A DNA stretch of 37,598 nt, taken from the NCBI RefSeq assembly GCF_900130015.1, contig NZ_FQXS01000037.1, positions 1 through 37,598 of the forward strand, given 5' to 3'. A program made the translations under genes and the position numbers. Numbering within the stretch: the first letter of the stretch is position 1; each line of letters starts with the position of its first letter. This DNA comes from Desulfofustis glycolicus DSM 9705 (GTDB lineage: Bacteria; Desulfobacterota; Desulfobulbia; Desulfobulbales; Desulfocapsaceae). Shown piece by piece: positions 22,979 to 31,188 of this stretch. Below the pieces are notes generated by a model. The model ran no database searches. It was not told where the DNA came from and saw only the letters and a list, made by a program, of their open reading frames with translations.

Positions 22979-24043
22979 TCAGAAAAGGCCTTTGTCCCTC
23001 AGAAGAAATAAGGATTGGGTGTTGCAGTAGCTTTGTCTGTATTCATAGACGATATCTTGATACGAGACGGCCAGCATGTGGATACAGAGGACGGGACTGC
23101 CTGCAGCGAGACGAAGGTGCTCGGCTACTTCGCTGCTGGCCGAATCGGCCTGAAAGAATTCCTTGGCGTCTTTCGTCGTGATTCCAAACTGCTTTTCTAC
23201 GGTCGTGTAGATCGTCTGTTTATCGAAAATATCCGAAGGCAGTTTGTGCATGTTTGGGAAAAGCGCATCGGGAAAATACGAGATGCTGAAAACCAGAGGT
23301 TCTTTGCCCGATTTGAAAATCCGTCGTAGGTAGATGAGGCTGCTTTCCGGCTCTATGTTCAGGATGCTGCAGATATCCGGCGCCTTGACCCTGCTCATGC
23401 CGAGGCTGCAAATCTGCAGGCTCTTATGGATTGAGTGAAAATCCTGCACATACCTGTAGTAGCGTAGGGTTTCATTCTGCATCGCCCTGCTGCGGACAAA
23501 GCTTCCCTTCCCGCGAATGCGCTCGAGAAAGCCTTTCTGAACTAGCATTTCCAGTGCCTTGCGAACTGTCCCTATGCTTATGCCGTATCGTAGGGCATAC
23601 TCCTTTTCTGATGGGATTCTCTCTCCAGGCTGCCTATCGCCGCTGATGATTTCCTGTTCGATGTTCTTTTGCAGACGGTAATAGGCAGGAAGGCGATCAT
23701 AGGCATCCGTCAGACCGGCTTCAGCAAAATCGCCAGATCCGCCGGTTCGCTTTTTTTTTTGTCTTATCTGCTGCATCAGCATCGTCCGCAGTGATTTGTC
23801 GATGAGTCGCAGGAATCCTATGCTAGCAGAATACGTAGGACCTGGGCCTCCGTTTAAGGCAGTTTCCTGCACTATAAACACAAGAGCATGAAAAACCTTA
23901 ACCTTCTTTCTCATTTTTTCAAGATATCCTTCTGCCGCGAGGTTGCAGCGGAAGATTTTTTCTTCTGACGAGACGGCATATTGTGCAGGAAAAAGAGAAG
24001 GTTCCATGTAGGCGTCTTTTTTCAGAGCCTGCTTACGATGCAT
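22979..24043 (-). CDS. GntR/UTRA-family transcriptional regulator
   Basis: The winged helix is clear: LPAYYRLQKNIEQEIISGD, then PGERIPSEKEYALRYGISIGTVRKALEMLV and FLERIRGKGSFV. The C-terminal half is the UTRA ligand-binding fold of the HutC/FadR group (LIYLRRIFKSGKEPLVFSISYFPDALFP, then VYEYRQSYCNTQSLFLL). As drawn it is 354 residues, but the 115 residues before the HTH are unusual for this family, and no ribosome-binding site supports the ATG at 24043. A start at 23782 would give 267 residues, a normal length. A run of ten A in the coding strand (23751-23760) sits between that start and the HTH. It is transcribed away from the flavoprotein operon and probably represses it by binding the palindrome at 24127-24150 until a carboxylate ligand is present. 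Confidence 0.88.
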   Translation of the reverse strand: MHRKQALKKDAYMEPSLFPAQYAVSSEEKIFRCNLAAEGYLEKMRKKVKVFHALVFIVQETALNGGPGPTYSASIGFLRLIDKSLRTMLMQQIRQKKKRTGGSGDFAEAGLTDAYDRLPAYYRLQKNIEQEIISGDRQPGERIPSEKEYALRYGISIGTVRKALEMLVQKGFLERIRGKGSFVRSRAMQNETLRYYRYVQDFHSIHKSLQICSLGMSRVKAPDICSILNIEPESSLIYLRRIFKSGKEPLVFSISYFPDALFPNMHKLPSDIFDKQTIYTTVEKQFGITTKDAKEFFQADSASSEVAEHLRLAAGSPVLCIHMLAVSYQDIVYEYRQSYCNTQSLFLLRDKGLF

Positions 24044-24093
24044 GTTATGGTCTGTTCTTTTTTTTTGGAAAATGGTGGGATTTCAAAAAAGGG

Positions 24094-24122
24094 TTGACAG
24101 CAGCAATTGTTAGGCGTAAAAA
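24094..24122 (+). promoter_or_regulatory. candidate sigma-70 promoter of the flavoprotein/TTT operon
   Basis: TTGACA (24094-24099) is followed after 17 bases by TAAAAA (24117-24122), a 4 of 6 match to the -10 box. Start would be near 24129, inside the palindrome that follows. Confidence 0.5.
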
Positions 24123-24126
24123 ATCT

Positions 24127-24150
24127 AAACATATATATAACTATATGTTT
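24127..24150. promoter_or_regulatory. palindromic operator candidate for the GntR regulator
   Basis: AAACATATA and TATATGTTT are perfect 9-bp arms around TATAAC. The site overlaps the predicted transcription start in the 214-base gap between the divergent regulator and flavoprotein genes, so binding would block the operon. Confidence 0.6.
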
Positions 24151-24257
24151 GTTGGCCGATCCCGACAGAGCAGAGTGAAGAGCCGAGAACGACTCGCGTC
24201 TTCTCTGCGGCAAATGGAAATGACTGGCAATCGATGTCGGTCGTGTAAGGAGTGAAC

Positions 24258-25949
24258 ATGAAACAGGATTACCCAGTTATTCAATGTGACGTTTTGATAG
24301 CCGGTGGCGGCAGCGCGGGCGTTATGGCTGCCATTCGGGCAAAGGAACTGGATAAGGATCAACGAGTCATTGTCCTGGAAAAAGGGGATGCCAAATACTC
24401 CGGCTGCATCGCCCGTGGTATGGATGCCTTGAATATCGTGTCCATCCCTGGCATTGCCTCACCGGAACTGTACGTGGAAAGTAACAGCATCGCTTGTGAA
24501 GGCATAATGGATGAGCCGCCCAACCATATGATGGCGCAACGCAGCTACGGTGTTATGCAGCGGCTAGTGGATTTGGGGGTTTGTTTTCCCGTCGATGAAA
24601 ACGGCAACTACGACATCCTGCAAGTTCATCCCAAGGGGAAATTCTGTGTGACCATGAAGGAGCCTGAGTTAAAGACGATTCTGCACAAGAAAATGATCGA
24701 GCTCGGGACTGAGGTGATGAACCGCACTATGGCCGTGGAACTGTTGAAAAACGAAGACCGCGTCACCGGCGTTATTGCCGTCAATGTCCGTACAGGGGAA
24801 ATCTGCGTCATCCAGGCCAAGAGTGTGATCCTTTCCGCCGGGGGAACGGCGAGGTTTGGGCTTCCTAACAACGGCAATCTCTACGGTGTTTACGATTTTC
24901 CCGGAAACACAGGCGACGGCTACTGCATGGCATACCGAGCGGGTGCGGAGCTCAGCGGTTTCGAGTACACCCTGACGTACTATATCGTGAAGGACATCAA
25001 CGCACCGCTGCTCTATATCACCCTCACGCGAGGGGCACACCTCTACGATGCCTATGGCAACCGCAAAGACAAGGAACACCCCTCCTTGCGGAGCTTGAAT
25101 TACGAAGATGTGATCAACAGGTCCGGGCCGCTGCGCATCACCATGGACCATCTCGAGGAGGAGACCATCGCAGAAATCGAAAACCTGCTTTTCACAACCG
25201 AGAGACCGGCCTGTGAACGATTCTACGAGGGCCGGGGCATCAATTTCCGCAATCCCGGGTCTGACGGGGAGATCGAGCTGTGGGGCACCGAGGTGTTCCT
25301 GTGCGGCGGGCACGGTATAACGGGCGTGCGGGTCAACGAGAAAGCGGAGACAAGCGTGAGGGGTCTGTATGCGGCGGGGGATACCTCGCTGGTGGCCCGA
25401 GGACATCTCTCCGGTGCCTTTGTCTACGGTGAGATATCTGCCGAGAGTGCGACGGAATTTGCGCACACCGTCGACCATTGTGAGGTGGATACCGGGGCCG
25501 TCGATCGCTTCCTCGCCAAGCGTGCGGCCCGCCTCGCCCAAAGCGACAACCCCATTGCCATTGAAGAGTTTGAGTACAAGGTGCGCAGAATCATCAACGA
25601 CTATCTGCGCGCGCCCAAAAATGAATACAAGCTGAAACGGGCGCTCTGGTGGATGAAGCGGTTTCGCGAGGAACTGTCGACAATGGTCTATATCAAGGAC
25701 ATGCATGACCTGTTCAAATCCTATGAGCTGGAGAATATAATTCAGTGTGCTGTGCTCAGTGCAACGGCTTCGCTGGAAAGAAAAGAAAGCCGCTGGCTGC
25801 CGTGGCATTACCGCACCGACTTCCCAGAAACCGATAACGAGCGGTGGCTGAAACATATCGTCCTGACGCAGGGAGAGCATCCCGACGATGTTGTGGTAGC
25901 CCACAAGGAGATCATCCGAATGGCAAAGGAGGAACTGACCAATGCCTGA
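24258..25949 (+). CDS. FrdA/AprA-like FAD-dependent oxidoreductase
   Basis: I start at the ATG at 24258, with AAGGAG 5 bases upstream, giving 563 residues. The N-terminal dinucleotide fold is DVLIAGGGSAGVMAAIRA. The middle has VILSAGGTARFGLPNN and GNTGDGYCMAYRAGAELSG, and the FAD-closing motif GLYAAGDTSLVARGHLSGAFVYG. The helical C-terminus resembles fumarate reductase and APS-reductase alpha subunits. Family members move two electrons across a carbon-carbon bond (fumarate, urocanate, tricarballylate) or act on sulfur compounds. The operon partners, a GltD-like electron-transfer protein and a tricarboxylate-type transporter, favour reduction or dehydrogenation of an imported carboxylate. No signal peptide, so cytoplasmic. 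The exact substrate cannot be read from sequence. Confidence 0.85.
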   Translation: MKQDYPVIQCDVLIAGGGSAGVMAAIRAKELDKDQRVIVLEKGDAKYSGCIARGMDALNIVSIPGIASPELYVESNSIACEGIMDEPPNHMMAQRSYGVMQRLVDLGVCFPVDENGNYDILQVHPKGKFCVTMKEPELKTILHKKMIELGTEVMNRTMAVELLKNEDRVTGVIAVNVRTGEICVIQAKSVILSAGGTARFGLPNNGNLYGVYDFPGNTGDGYCMAYRAGAELSGFEYTLTYYIVKDINAPLLYITLTRGAHLYDAYGNRKDKEHPSLRSLNYEDVINRSGPLRITMDHLEEETIAEIENLLFTTERPACERFYEGRGINFRNPGSDGEIELWGTEVFLCGGHGITGVRVNEKAETSVRGLYAAGDTSLVARGHLSGAFVYGEISAESATEFAHTVDHCEVDTGAVDRFLAKRAARLAQSDNPIAIEEFEYKVRRIINDYLRAPKNEYKLKRALWWMKRFREELSTMVYIKDMHDLFKSYELENIIQCAVLSATASLERKESRWLPWHYRTDFPETDNERWLKHIVLTQGEHPDDVVVAHKEIIRMAKEELTNA

Positions 25950-27537
25950 AAATATGCTCACAGCACTTTCCGACAATATCGTCATAGACAAGGACAAGTG
26001 CATTTTTTGTGGCAAATGTATCGATACCTGTATCCTGGACAACCTGCGCATGAAGATAGCCCCCTGCACCAAGGCCTGCCCGCTTGGCGTGAATTGCCAG
26101 GGCTATGTGCAGCTCATTGGGCGCGGATTCGAGGAAGAGGCGTTGGAGGAAGTGGAAAAAAGCCTGCCGTTTCCCACCATCTTGGGCCGATTGTGCTCCG
26201 CCCCTTGTGAAGCGGCGTGCCATCGCCGGGCCGTCACTGGTGAGGCCGTATCCATACGAGCCCTGAAGCGGTATCTCACCGACCGGTTACAGGATCGGCA
26301 GCCGGTAACACCGGAAATCAAAGCGGCAACCGGCAAACGCTGCCTGGTCATCGGCGCTGGTCCAGCAGGAATGATGGCCGCATATGTGCTGCGCCTGGAG
26401 GGACACGATGTCACCATGATCGATGCTGCCGCGGAACCAGGCGGTATGCTGCGGTGGGGTGTTCCTGAGTTTCGGTTTCCCAAGTCATACCTGGACAGGG
26501 AAATCCATCGCCTGGAGCAGATGGGAATCGACATACAGTGCAATATGGCCGTGGGTCTGGAAGTCCAATTCAGTGATCTCGTCAAGCAGTACGATGCGGT
26601 GATCGTGGCGACAGGCTGCCCAGAGCCCAAGTATCTGGGTATGGACAATGAAAATGCCATGGGTATCACCCATGCCCTTCCCTTTCTGATCCAGATGCGC
26701 GCCGGCAGACCACCGGAGGTAGGGAGAAAAGTGGTGGTTGTCGGCGGTGGTGAAGTGGCTTTCGACGTGGCGCAGACAGCCTTGCGTCTTGGCGCCGAAT
26801 CCGTCTCAGTCTATTGTCTGGAAACGCGGAACGAGCTTCTCGCCGACCCGCATATTGTCAGAATTGCCGAAAATGAGGGGGTTGTGCTGAATACCGGGTT
26901 CGGCCCCACGAGAATTCTCGTGCGCGATGGGCATTTCTGCGGGCTAGAACTGCACAATTGCACGCGGGTGTATGACGAGAACGACAACTTTTCTCCGCGG
27001 TTCGGTGATATAATTACGACATGCGAAGCCGACACACTGATTGTTGCCATTGGGCAAACCCGGACCCCTGGAGGGCTGATAAAAAAGGGCCTGCAGTATA
27101 ATGAGCTCACCTATCGGCTTGAAGGGTACGACACCGTTTTTGTCGCCGGTGATTTCGCATCAGGCCCGGCCACCATCGTTGAGGGCATGCGTTCGGGACG
27201 AGAAGCAGCCATCTCGGTCATACGCTTGCTGCAAGGCCAGCATCTGAGCTATGAGCGAGCTTATGAGGGTCCTGTCGTGACCGAATATGCCATCTCCACT
27301 GACAGGGGGAGTGCACTCGAGCGGACAGCCATCCCGGTGCGCCATTCCAAAGGCCCTGGGGATTTTCATGAAGTTGAGCAGACGTTCTCCGAGGAGCAGG
27401 CGGCTGCTGAAGCCAGCAGGTGTTATTCGTGCGGTAGCCCCGTTGGCAGGTTCCGGACATGCTGGTTCTGCCTGCCCTGCGAGGTGGAATGTCCAACGGA
27501 TGCCCTGTATGTTCAGATTCCATATTTGTTGCGATGA
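25942..27537 (+). CDS. GltD-like Fe-S NAD(P)H oxidoreductase
   Basis: This 531-residue protein overlaps the flavoprotein gene by 8 bases and has GGAGG before its ATG. Residues 20-30 form a ferredoxin-like motif C20, C23, C26, C30, followed by the Cys-rich DPYD/GltD-type domain (APCTKACPLGVNCQGYVQ, LGRLCSAPCEAACHR). The FAD site is CLVIGAGPAGMMAAYVLRLEG and the NAD(P) site VVVVGGGEVAFDVAQTALRLGA. A second 4Fe-4S motif near the C-terminus reads CWFCLPCEVECPTDAL. It is expected to carry electrons between NAD(P)H or ferredoxin and the FrdA-like partner. The two ends with Fe-S clusters suggest a bifurcation-like or multi-donor arrangement, but that is speculative. Confidence 0.88.
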   Translation: MPENMLTALSDNIVIDKDKCIFCGKCIDTCILDNLRMKIAPCTKACPLGVNCQGYVQLIGRGFEEEALEEVEKSLPFPTILGRLCSAPCEAACHRRAVTGEAVSIRALKRYLTDRLQDRQPVTPEIKAATGKRCLVIGAGPAGMMAAYVLRLEGHDVTMIDAAAEPGGMLRWGVPEFRFPKSYLDREIHRLEQMGIDIQCNMAVGLEVQFSDLVKQYDAVIVATGCPEPKYLGMDNENAMGITHALPFLIQMRAGRPPEVGRKVVVVGGGEVAFDVAQTALRLGAESVSVYCLETRNELLADPHIVRIAENEGVVLNTGFGPTRILVRDGHFCGLELHNCTRVYDENDNFSPRFGDIITTCEADTLIVAIGQTRTPGGLIKKGLQYNELTYRLEGYDTVFVAGDFASGPATIVEGMRSGREAAISVIRLLQGQHLSYERAYEGPVVTEYAISTDRGSALERTAIPVRHSKGPGDFHEVEQTFSEEQAAAEASRCYSCGSPVGRFRTCWFCLPCEVECPTDALYVQIPYLLR

Positions 27538-27605
27538 CGCTATCGCTGCTTGAAAAATGGTGAAGAGTTGTTCAATGTAAATGATCTAGAAGAGGGAGGA
27601 GAGCT

Positions 27606-28589
27606 ATGGTAAAGAGATTTCGTTTTTCCAGCCATGTCATCTTGTGTGTCTTCACGTTATGCATGTTCTTGGTTCCCTGTACCGCGCAGAGCAAGTATCC
27701 GGAGAAGCCGATCAACATCCTTGTGCCGCTCTCTGCAGGAGGGACGGCTGATTTGTTCATTCGTACCATCGCACCCTACATGGAGGAGTACCTGGGACAG
27801 CCGCTGATCATCATCAATCGTCCGGGTTCGGGAGGAGCTCTAGCAATTTCATCAGTTTATGGATCGAAACCGGATGGTTACACCATGTCTTTTGCCAATC
27901 TTCCAACGCTCGTCACCATTCCGCAGATGCGGGAAGTAACCTACAATCCTGAAGAGCTGGTGTACGTTGCAAGCCCCATGATTTACGAATACATCCTGTT
28001 TGTCAAAGATGACGCGCCATGGAACACACTGGAGGACTTCATCGCCGCCGCACGCCAGGCACCTGACACCCTGACGTATTCGACACCGGGAAACGGCACG
28101 ACTAACCATCTTGCCATCGAGTGGCTGAGCAAGCGTGAAGGTATTCAAATGCGGCCAGTGCCCTTCCCTGGGAATCCGCAATCCATCTCTGCCGTTCTCG
28201 GCGGCCACGTGTCGGCGGTGAACGCCTCCACTGCAGCGGCCGTTTCCTCCTACCAGGCAGGTCTGCTGAAACCACTGGTGGTGTTGAGTGAGAAGCGCAT
28301 CGCGCTTGTACCGGAGACGATGACCCTGAAGGATAAGGGGTATGATTTTTACCAGTACTCGAACCTCGGAGCGGTCTTTCCGCCCAACACCCCAGAGGAG
28401 TTCCGCAAAAAGATGGAGGACGCCATCCGCCATGCTGTCGAGCAGAAGGATGTGCAAGAAAAAGTTGCCAAAGAGCTGTTTATTACTATCGATTTCAAGG
28501 ATGGCAACGCCTATCGCGCCAAATGTGAGGAGTACCGTGCCATCTGGGGCGCAATACTCAAGGACGTCGGTCTGCAAATGAAAAAATGA
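27606..28589 (+). CDS. tctC: tripartite tricarboxylate transporter receptor TctC
   Basis: This 327-residue periplasmic receptor of the Bug/TctC family has a signal peptide (FSSHVILCVFTLCMFLVPCTA) and the family start YPEKPINILVPLSAGGTADLFIR, then NRPGSGGALAISSVYGSKPDGYT and the C-terminal region around NTPEEFRKKMEDAIRHAV. GGGAGG lies just upstream of the ATG. It delivers a carboxylate to TctAB. It follows the Fe-S gene by 68 bases. Confidence 0.93.
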   Translation: MVKRFRFSSHVILCVFTLCMFLVPCTAQSKYPEKPINILVPLSAGGTADLFIRTIAPYMEEYLGQPLIIINRPGSGGALAISSVYGSKPDGYTMSFANLPTLVTIPQMREVTYNPEELVYVASPMIYEYILFVKDDAPWNTLEDFIAAARQAPDTLTYSTPGNGTTNHLAIEWLSKREGIQMRPVPFPGNPQSISAVLGGHVSAVNASTAAAVSSYQAGLLKPLVVLSEKRIALVPETMTLKDKGYDFYQYSNLGAVFPPNTPEEFRKKMEDAIRHAVEQKDVQEKVAKELFITIDFKDGNAYRAKCEEYRAIWGAILKDVGLQMKK

Positions 28590-28759
28590 GGGGAAAAATC
28601 CACGAGGGTGGGGCGAAGGAAGATCCTTTGAACGTCATCTAGTGGGCATCGTCTCGGAAACCATATGCGGTGATCTGCCCCGGTTCCCTGATTTTATTGG
28701 TGCCGGGGCGACATGAGGCCGTCGACCGACGCAGCCAAAAGGGGCCAAGGAGGAGAGAT

Positions 28760-29305
28760 GTGCTGAAGAACTCAGAAAACAGGGAGTTCCTGGTCATTGT
28801 TACCCTGCTCGCCTTTGCCTCGGCGAATGGCTTCTGGCTGATTCCTGAATTTGTCGTGGCGGAAGGCACCTCTGGTCATTACCCGATCCTGCTGAATTGG
28901 ATCTTCGCTCTGCTCAGCACAGGGTATCTCATCGATCATGTAGTCACAAGAAAACAGAAGAAGGGGAAGGTTTCTCGTGCAGAAGACCAGGGCTATGTTC
29001 GTCCAGAGGTACCCGCCCCGCTGGAAAGCAAAGGTGTTGGCATATCCTTGCTGCACGGCATTAAGGTGGCCCTCATCCTGCTCTCGGTGTTCATCTGGGT
29101 GTTCCTCCAGGAAACCATAGGTTTCTTTTTCGCCACCTTTTGTTTTCTGTGTGCGACAACGCTCATCTACGGTGAGCGGAACTGGAAAAAAATCATCATT
29201 TTCAGCCTTGTATTCCCCTTGGTTGTCTTGCTTGTCTTTCTTTTGCTCAATGCCACCCTGCCGACTGGCATCGTGGAGGAAACCCTGCGCAACCTGGTGA
29301 AATAG
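28760..29305 (+). CDS. tctB: tripartite tricarboxylate transporter small subunit TctB
   Basis: The likely start is the GTG at 28760, with AAGGAGGAG 5 bases upstream; an ATG at 28670 lacks a ribosome-binding site. This gives 181 residues with about four membrane segments (FLVIVTLLAFASANGFW, LLNWIFALLSTGYLI, ALILLSVFIWVFL, IIIFSLVFPLVVLLVFLLL). Size and position between TctC and TctA identify it as TctB, since the sequence itself is weakly conserved in the family. Confidence 0.85.
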   Translation: MLKNSENREFLVIVTLLAFASANGFWLIPEFVVAEGTSGHYPILLNWIFALLSTGYLIDHVVTRKQKKGKVSRAEDQGYVRPEVPAPLESKGVGISLLHGIKVALILLSVFIWVFLQETIGFFFATFCFLCATTLIYGERNWKKIIIFSLVFPLVVLLVFLLLNATLPTGIVEETLRNLVK

Positions 29306-29319
29306 AACGGAGATAACCT

Positions 29320-30843
29320 ATGCTGGACATTTTCTTGCAGCTGTGGGAAGGTTTTCTGATGTCGTTCACCCTGGCGAATATCCTAGGTATCGCGGCAGGA
29401 TACGGAGTGGGCATCATCGCCGGCTCCATTCCGGGCATCATGGGTGTAACCGCCATGGTGCTCATTCTGCCGTTCACCTTTACCATGCCGCCACTGTTTG
29501 CGATCGCGGCGATGATGGGAGTGTACAAGGGGGCCTGCTTCGCGGGTTCGATCACGGCAACACTGTTCAACATCCCCGGCACGCCGGAGGCCGCCGCAAC
29601 TGCTTTCGACAGCTATCCTATGTCGCAGTCTGGTCAGCAGGCGCGTGCTTTGGAGATCGCCTTGTGGGCATCGGTGATCGGCGGAACGTTGAGCAATTTT
29701 ATCCTGGTCTTTTCTGCCGCACCGCTGTCTGCTATCGCCCTGAAGCTCGGCCCTGCCGAAACTGCGGCCTTGATCCTGTTCTCCTTGACCGCGGTTATCA
29801 GCCTGCTGGGCAATACGCGTACGGATATATGGAAAGGGGGGCTGTCAGTGGTGATCGGCCTGATGATCGCCACCGTCGGTCTTGATCCCATGGAGTCGAC
29901 GCGGCGGTACGTTTTTGGCTTGACCGAGCTGGACAATGGCATTCCCTTTGTTCTGGCGGTGATCGCCTTCCTGGCATTTGCAGAGGTGCTGGAGCAGGTT
30001 GGGCAGATGACAATCATAAGCTTGAAGAAAAGTGGGGAGAAGGCAAAGCAGATTCCTTACAGTTGGAAAGGCCGATGGCAGGATCTGAAATTTTGCGGCA
30101 AGGAATTGTGTCGGGCATCGCTACTGGGCTCCTTGTTTGGCGCGATGCCCGGCATCGGTGCTGCACCGGCGGCATTTGTGGCATATGGCGAAGCGAAAAG
30201 GGCCGCTAAGGATAACAGCCTGTTCGGTAAAGGTGACCCTCGCGGAATTGCGGCCCCCGAAGCAGCGAACAATGCTGTTGCGGCCTCTTCCCTGATTCCT
30301 CTTGTTACCCTGGGTATCCCAGGCAGCGTCGCTGCTGCGGTCCTCTTCGGGGCGTTCATGGTGCAGGGCATGATGCCAGGGCCCATGCTAATGCGCGATA
30401 GCCCAGAAACCTTGTACGGTTTGTTCGCCCTCTTCATCATGACTGACTTCATAGGCGGATTCTGTGTGGCACTCCCCTTCCTTGCACTGGTGAAACGGAT
30501 CTTCGTGACACTCAATTATTCCCTGCTGTTCCCCGCTGTGATCGTCTGTTGCGGCATCGGTGTGTATGCCGAAGAGTTCCACGTGTTTTCCATTGTGCTC
30601 CTGGGTGTTCTCGGCGGCTTCGGTTTTCTGCTGCACCGCAACGGCTTCAATATTCCTGCCCTCGTTTTGGCCCTGATTCTTGGACCGTTTCTCGAACGCC
30701 AGACCCGGACGGCGATGCTGATATCCGGTGGCGATCCGATGATATTTCTCACCAAGCCGATTTCTGCAGGGCTGCTTTTCCTGGCCGTCGCAGCCATTGC
30801 CTGGGCATTCTGGAAGCGGATGAAAAAAGGTTCATCCGGATAA
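29320..30843 (+). CDS. tctA: tripartite tricarboxylate transporter large subunit TctA
   Basis: This 507-residue membrane protein has about 12 helices. Hallmarks are GYGVGIIAGSIPGIMGVTAMVLILPFTF (two conserved Gly/Pro loops) early on, YKGACFAGSITATLFNIPGTPEAAATAFD, the later repeat LFGAMPGIGAAPAAFVAYG, and VTLGIPGSVAAAVLFGAFMVQGMMPGP. It forms the sodium-coupled channel with TctB. The start is 15 bases after the TctB stop. It is the last gene of the operon. Confidence 0.95.
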   Translation: MLDIFLQLWEGFLMSFTLANILGIAAGYGVGIIAGSIPGIMGVTAMVLILPFTFTMPPLFAIAAMMGVYKGACFAGSITATLFNIPGTPEAAATAFDSYPMSQSGQQARALEIALWASVIGGTLSNFILVFSAAPLSAIALKLGPAETAALILFSLTAVISLLGNTRTDIWKGGLSVVIGLMIATVGLDPMESTRRYVFGLTELDNGIPFVLAVIAFLAFAEVLEQVGQMTIISLKKSGEKAKQIPYSWKGRWQDLKFCGKELCRASLLGSLFGAMPGIGAAPAAFVAYGEAKRAAKDNSLFGKGDPRGIAAPEAANNAVAASSLIPLVTLGIPGSVAAAVLFGAFMVQGMMPGPMLMRDSPETLYGLFALFIMTDFIGGFCVALPFLALVKRIFVTLNYSLLFPAVIVCCGIGVYAEEFHVFSIVLLGVLGGFGFLLHRNGFNIPALVLALILGPFLERQTRTAMLISGGDPMIFLTKPISAGLLFLAVAAIAWAFWKRMKKGSSG

Positions 30844-31188
30844 AGCGTACTTTTCAGGGGTACGGGAAAAGATCCGGTGAAGCGTATTGATTCCAAACGC
30901 TATTCTTCGGCCCCTTCGCCTCTCCGGTCCGAGATGGGGACGCTTGAGTCGGATGAATCTGGAAAAAAAATATTAAAATTCCTGCCGCATAGCGATCACA
31001 GCATATAGCAGTGCCTCAGTCGGCCTAAGTGACGCATACCCCCAGGCAAACGCTGTGGTGCGCATTGTATGTGATCCCTGACTATCAGTATATTATCGTA
31101 TGTTCAGGTGGCGCGGAGATGGCCGTCGACATCGCCATCTTTCAGCGTCAACGGTCCGCTGACCATGTCCATGCCGTAGACTTTCTTC
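30844..31188. other. spacer at right edge of TTT operon
   Basis: No supported gene in 345 bases and no clear terminator after tctA. On the minus strand 31108-31191 reads a short peptide with MKKVYGMDMVSGPLTLKDGD and a stop, which looks like the end of a lost gene of unknown identity. The part 31125-31161 resembles 22803-22839. Together with the in-frame stop just before the integrase fragment, this marks a junction near 31180-31190. Confidence 0.45.

Noticed and set aside
24094-24116. GTTAGGC near 24110 as a second attC site
   Set aside because: No complementary R'' partner or internal stem within the usual distance; it lies in the spacer of a plausible sigma-70 promoter.
24669-26072. 467-codon frame on the minus strand inside the flavoprotein gene
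   Set aside because: It is the antisense shadow of two strongly supported genes with FAD and Fe-S motifs on the plus strand.
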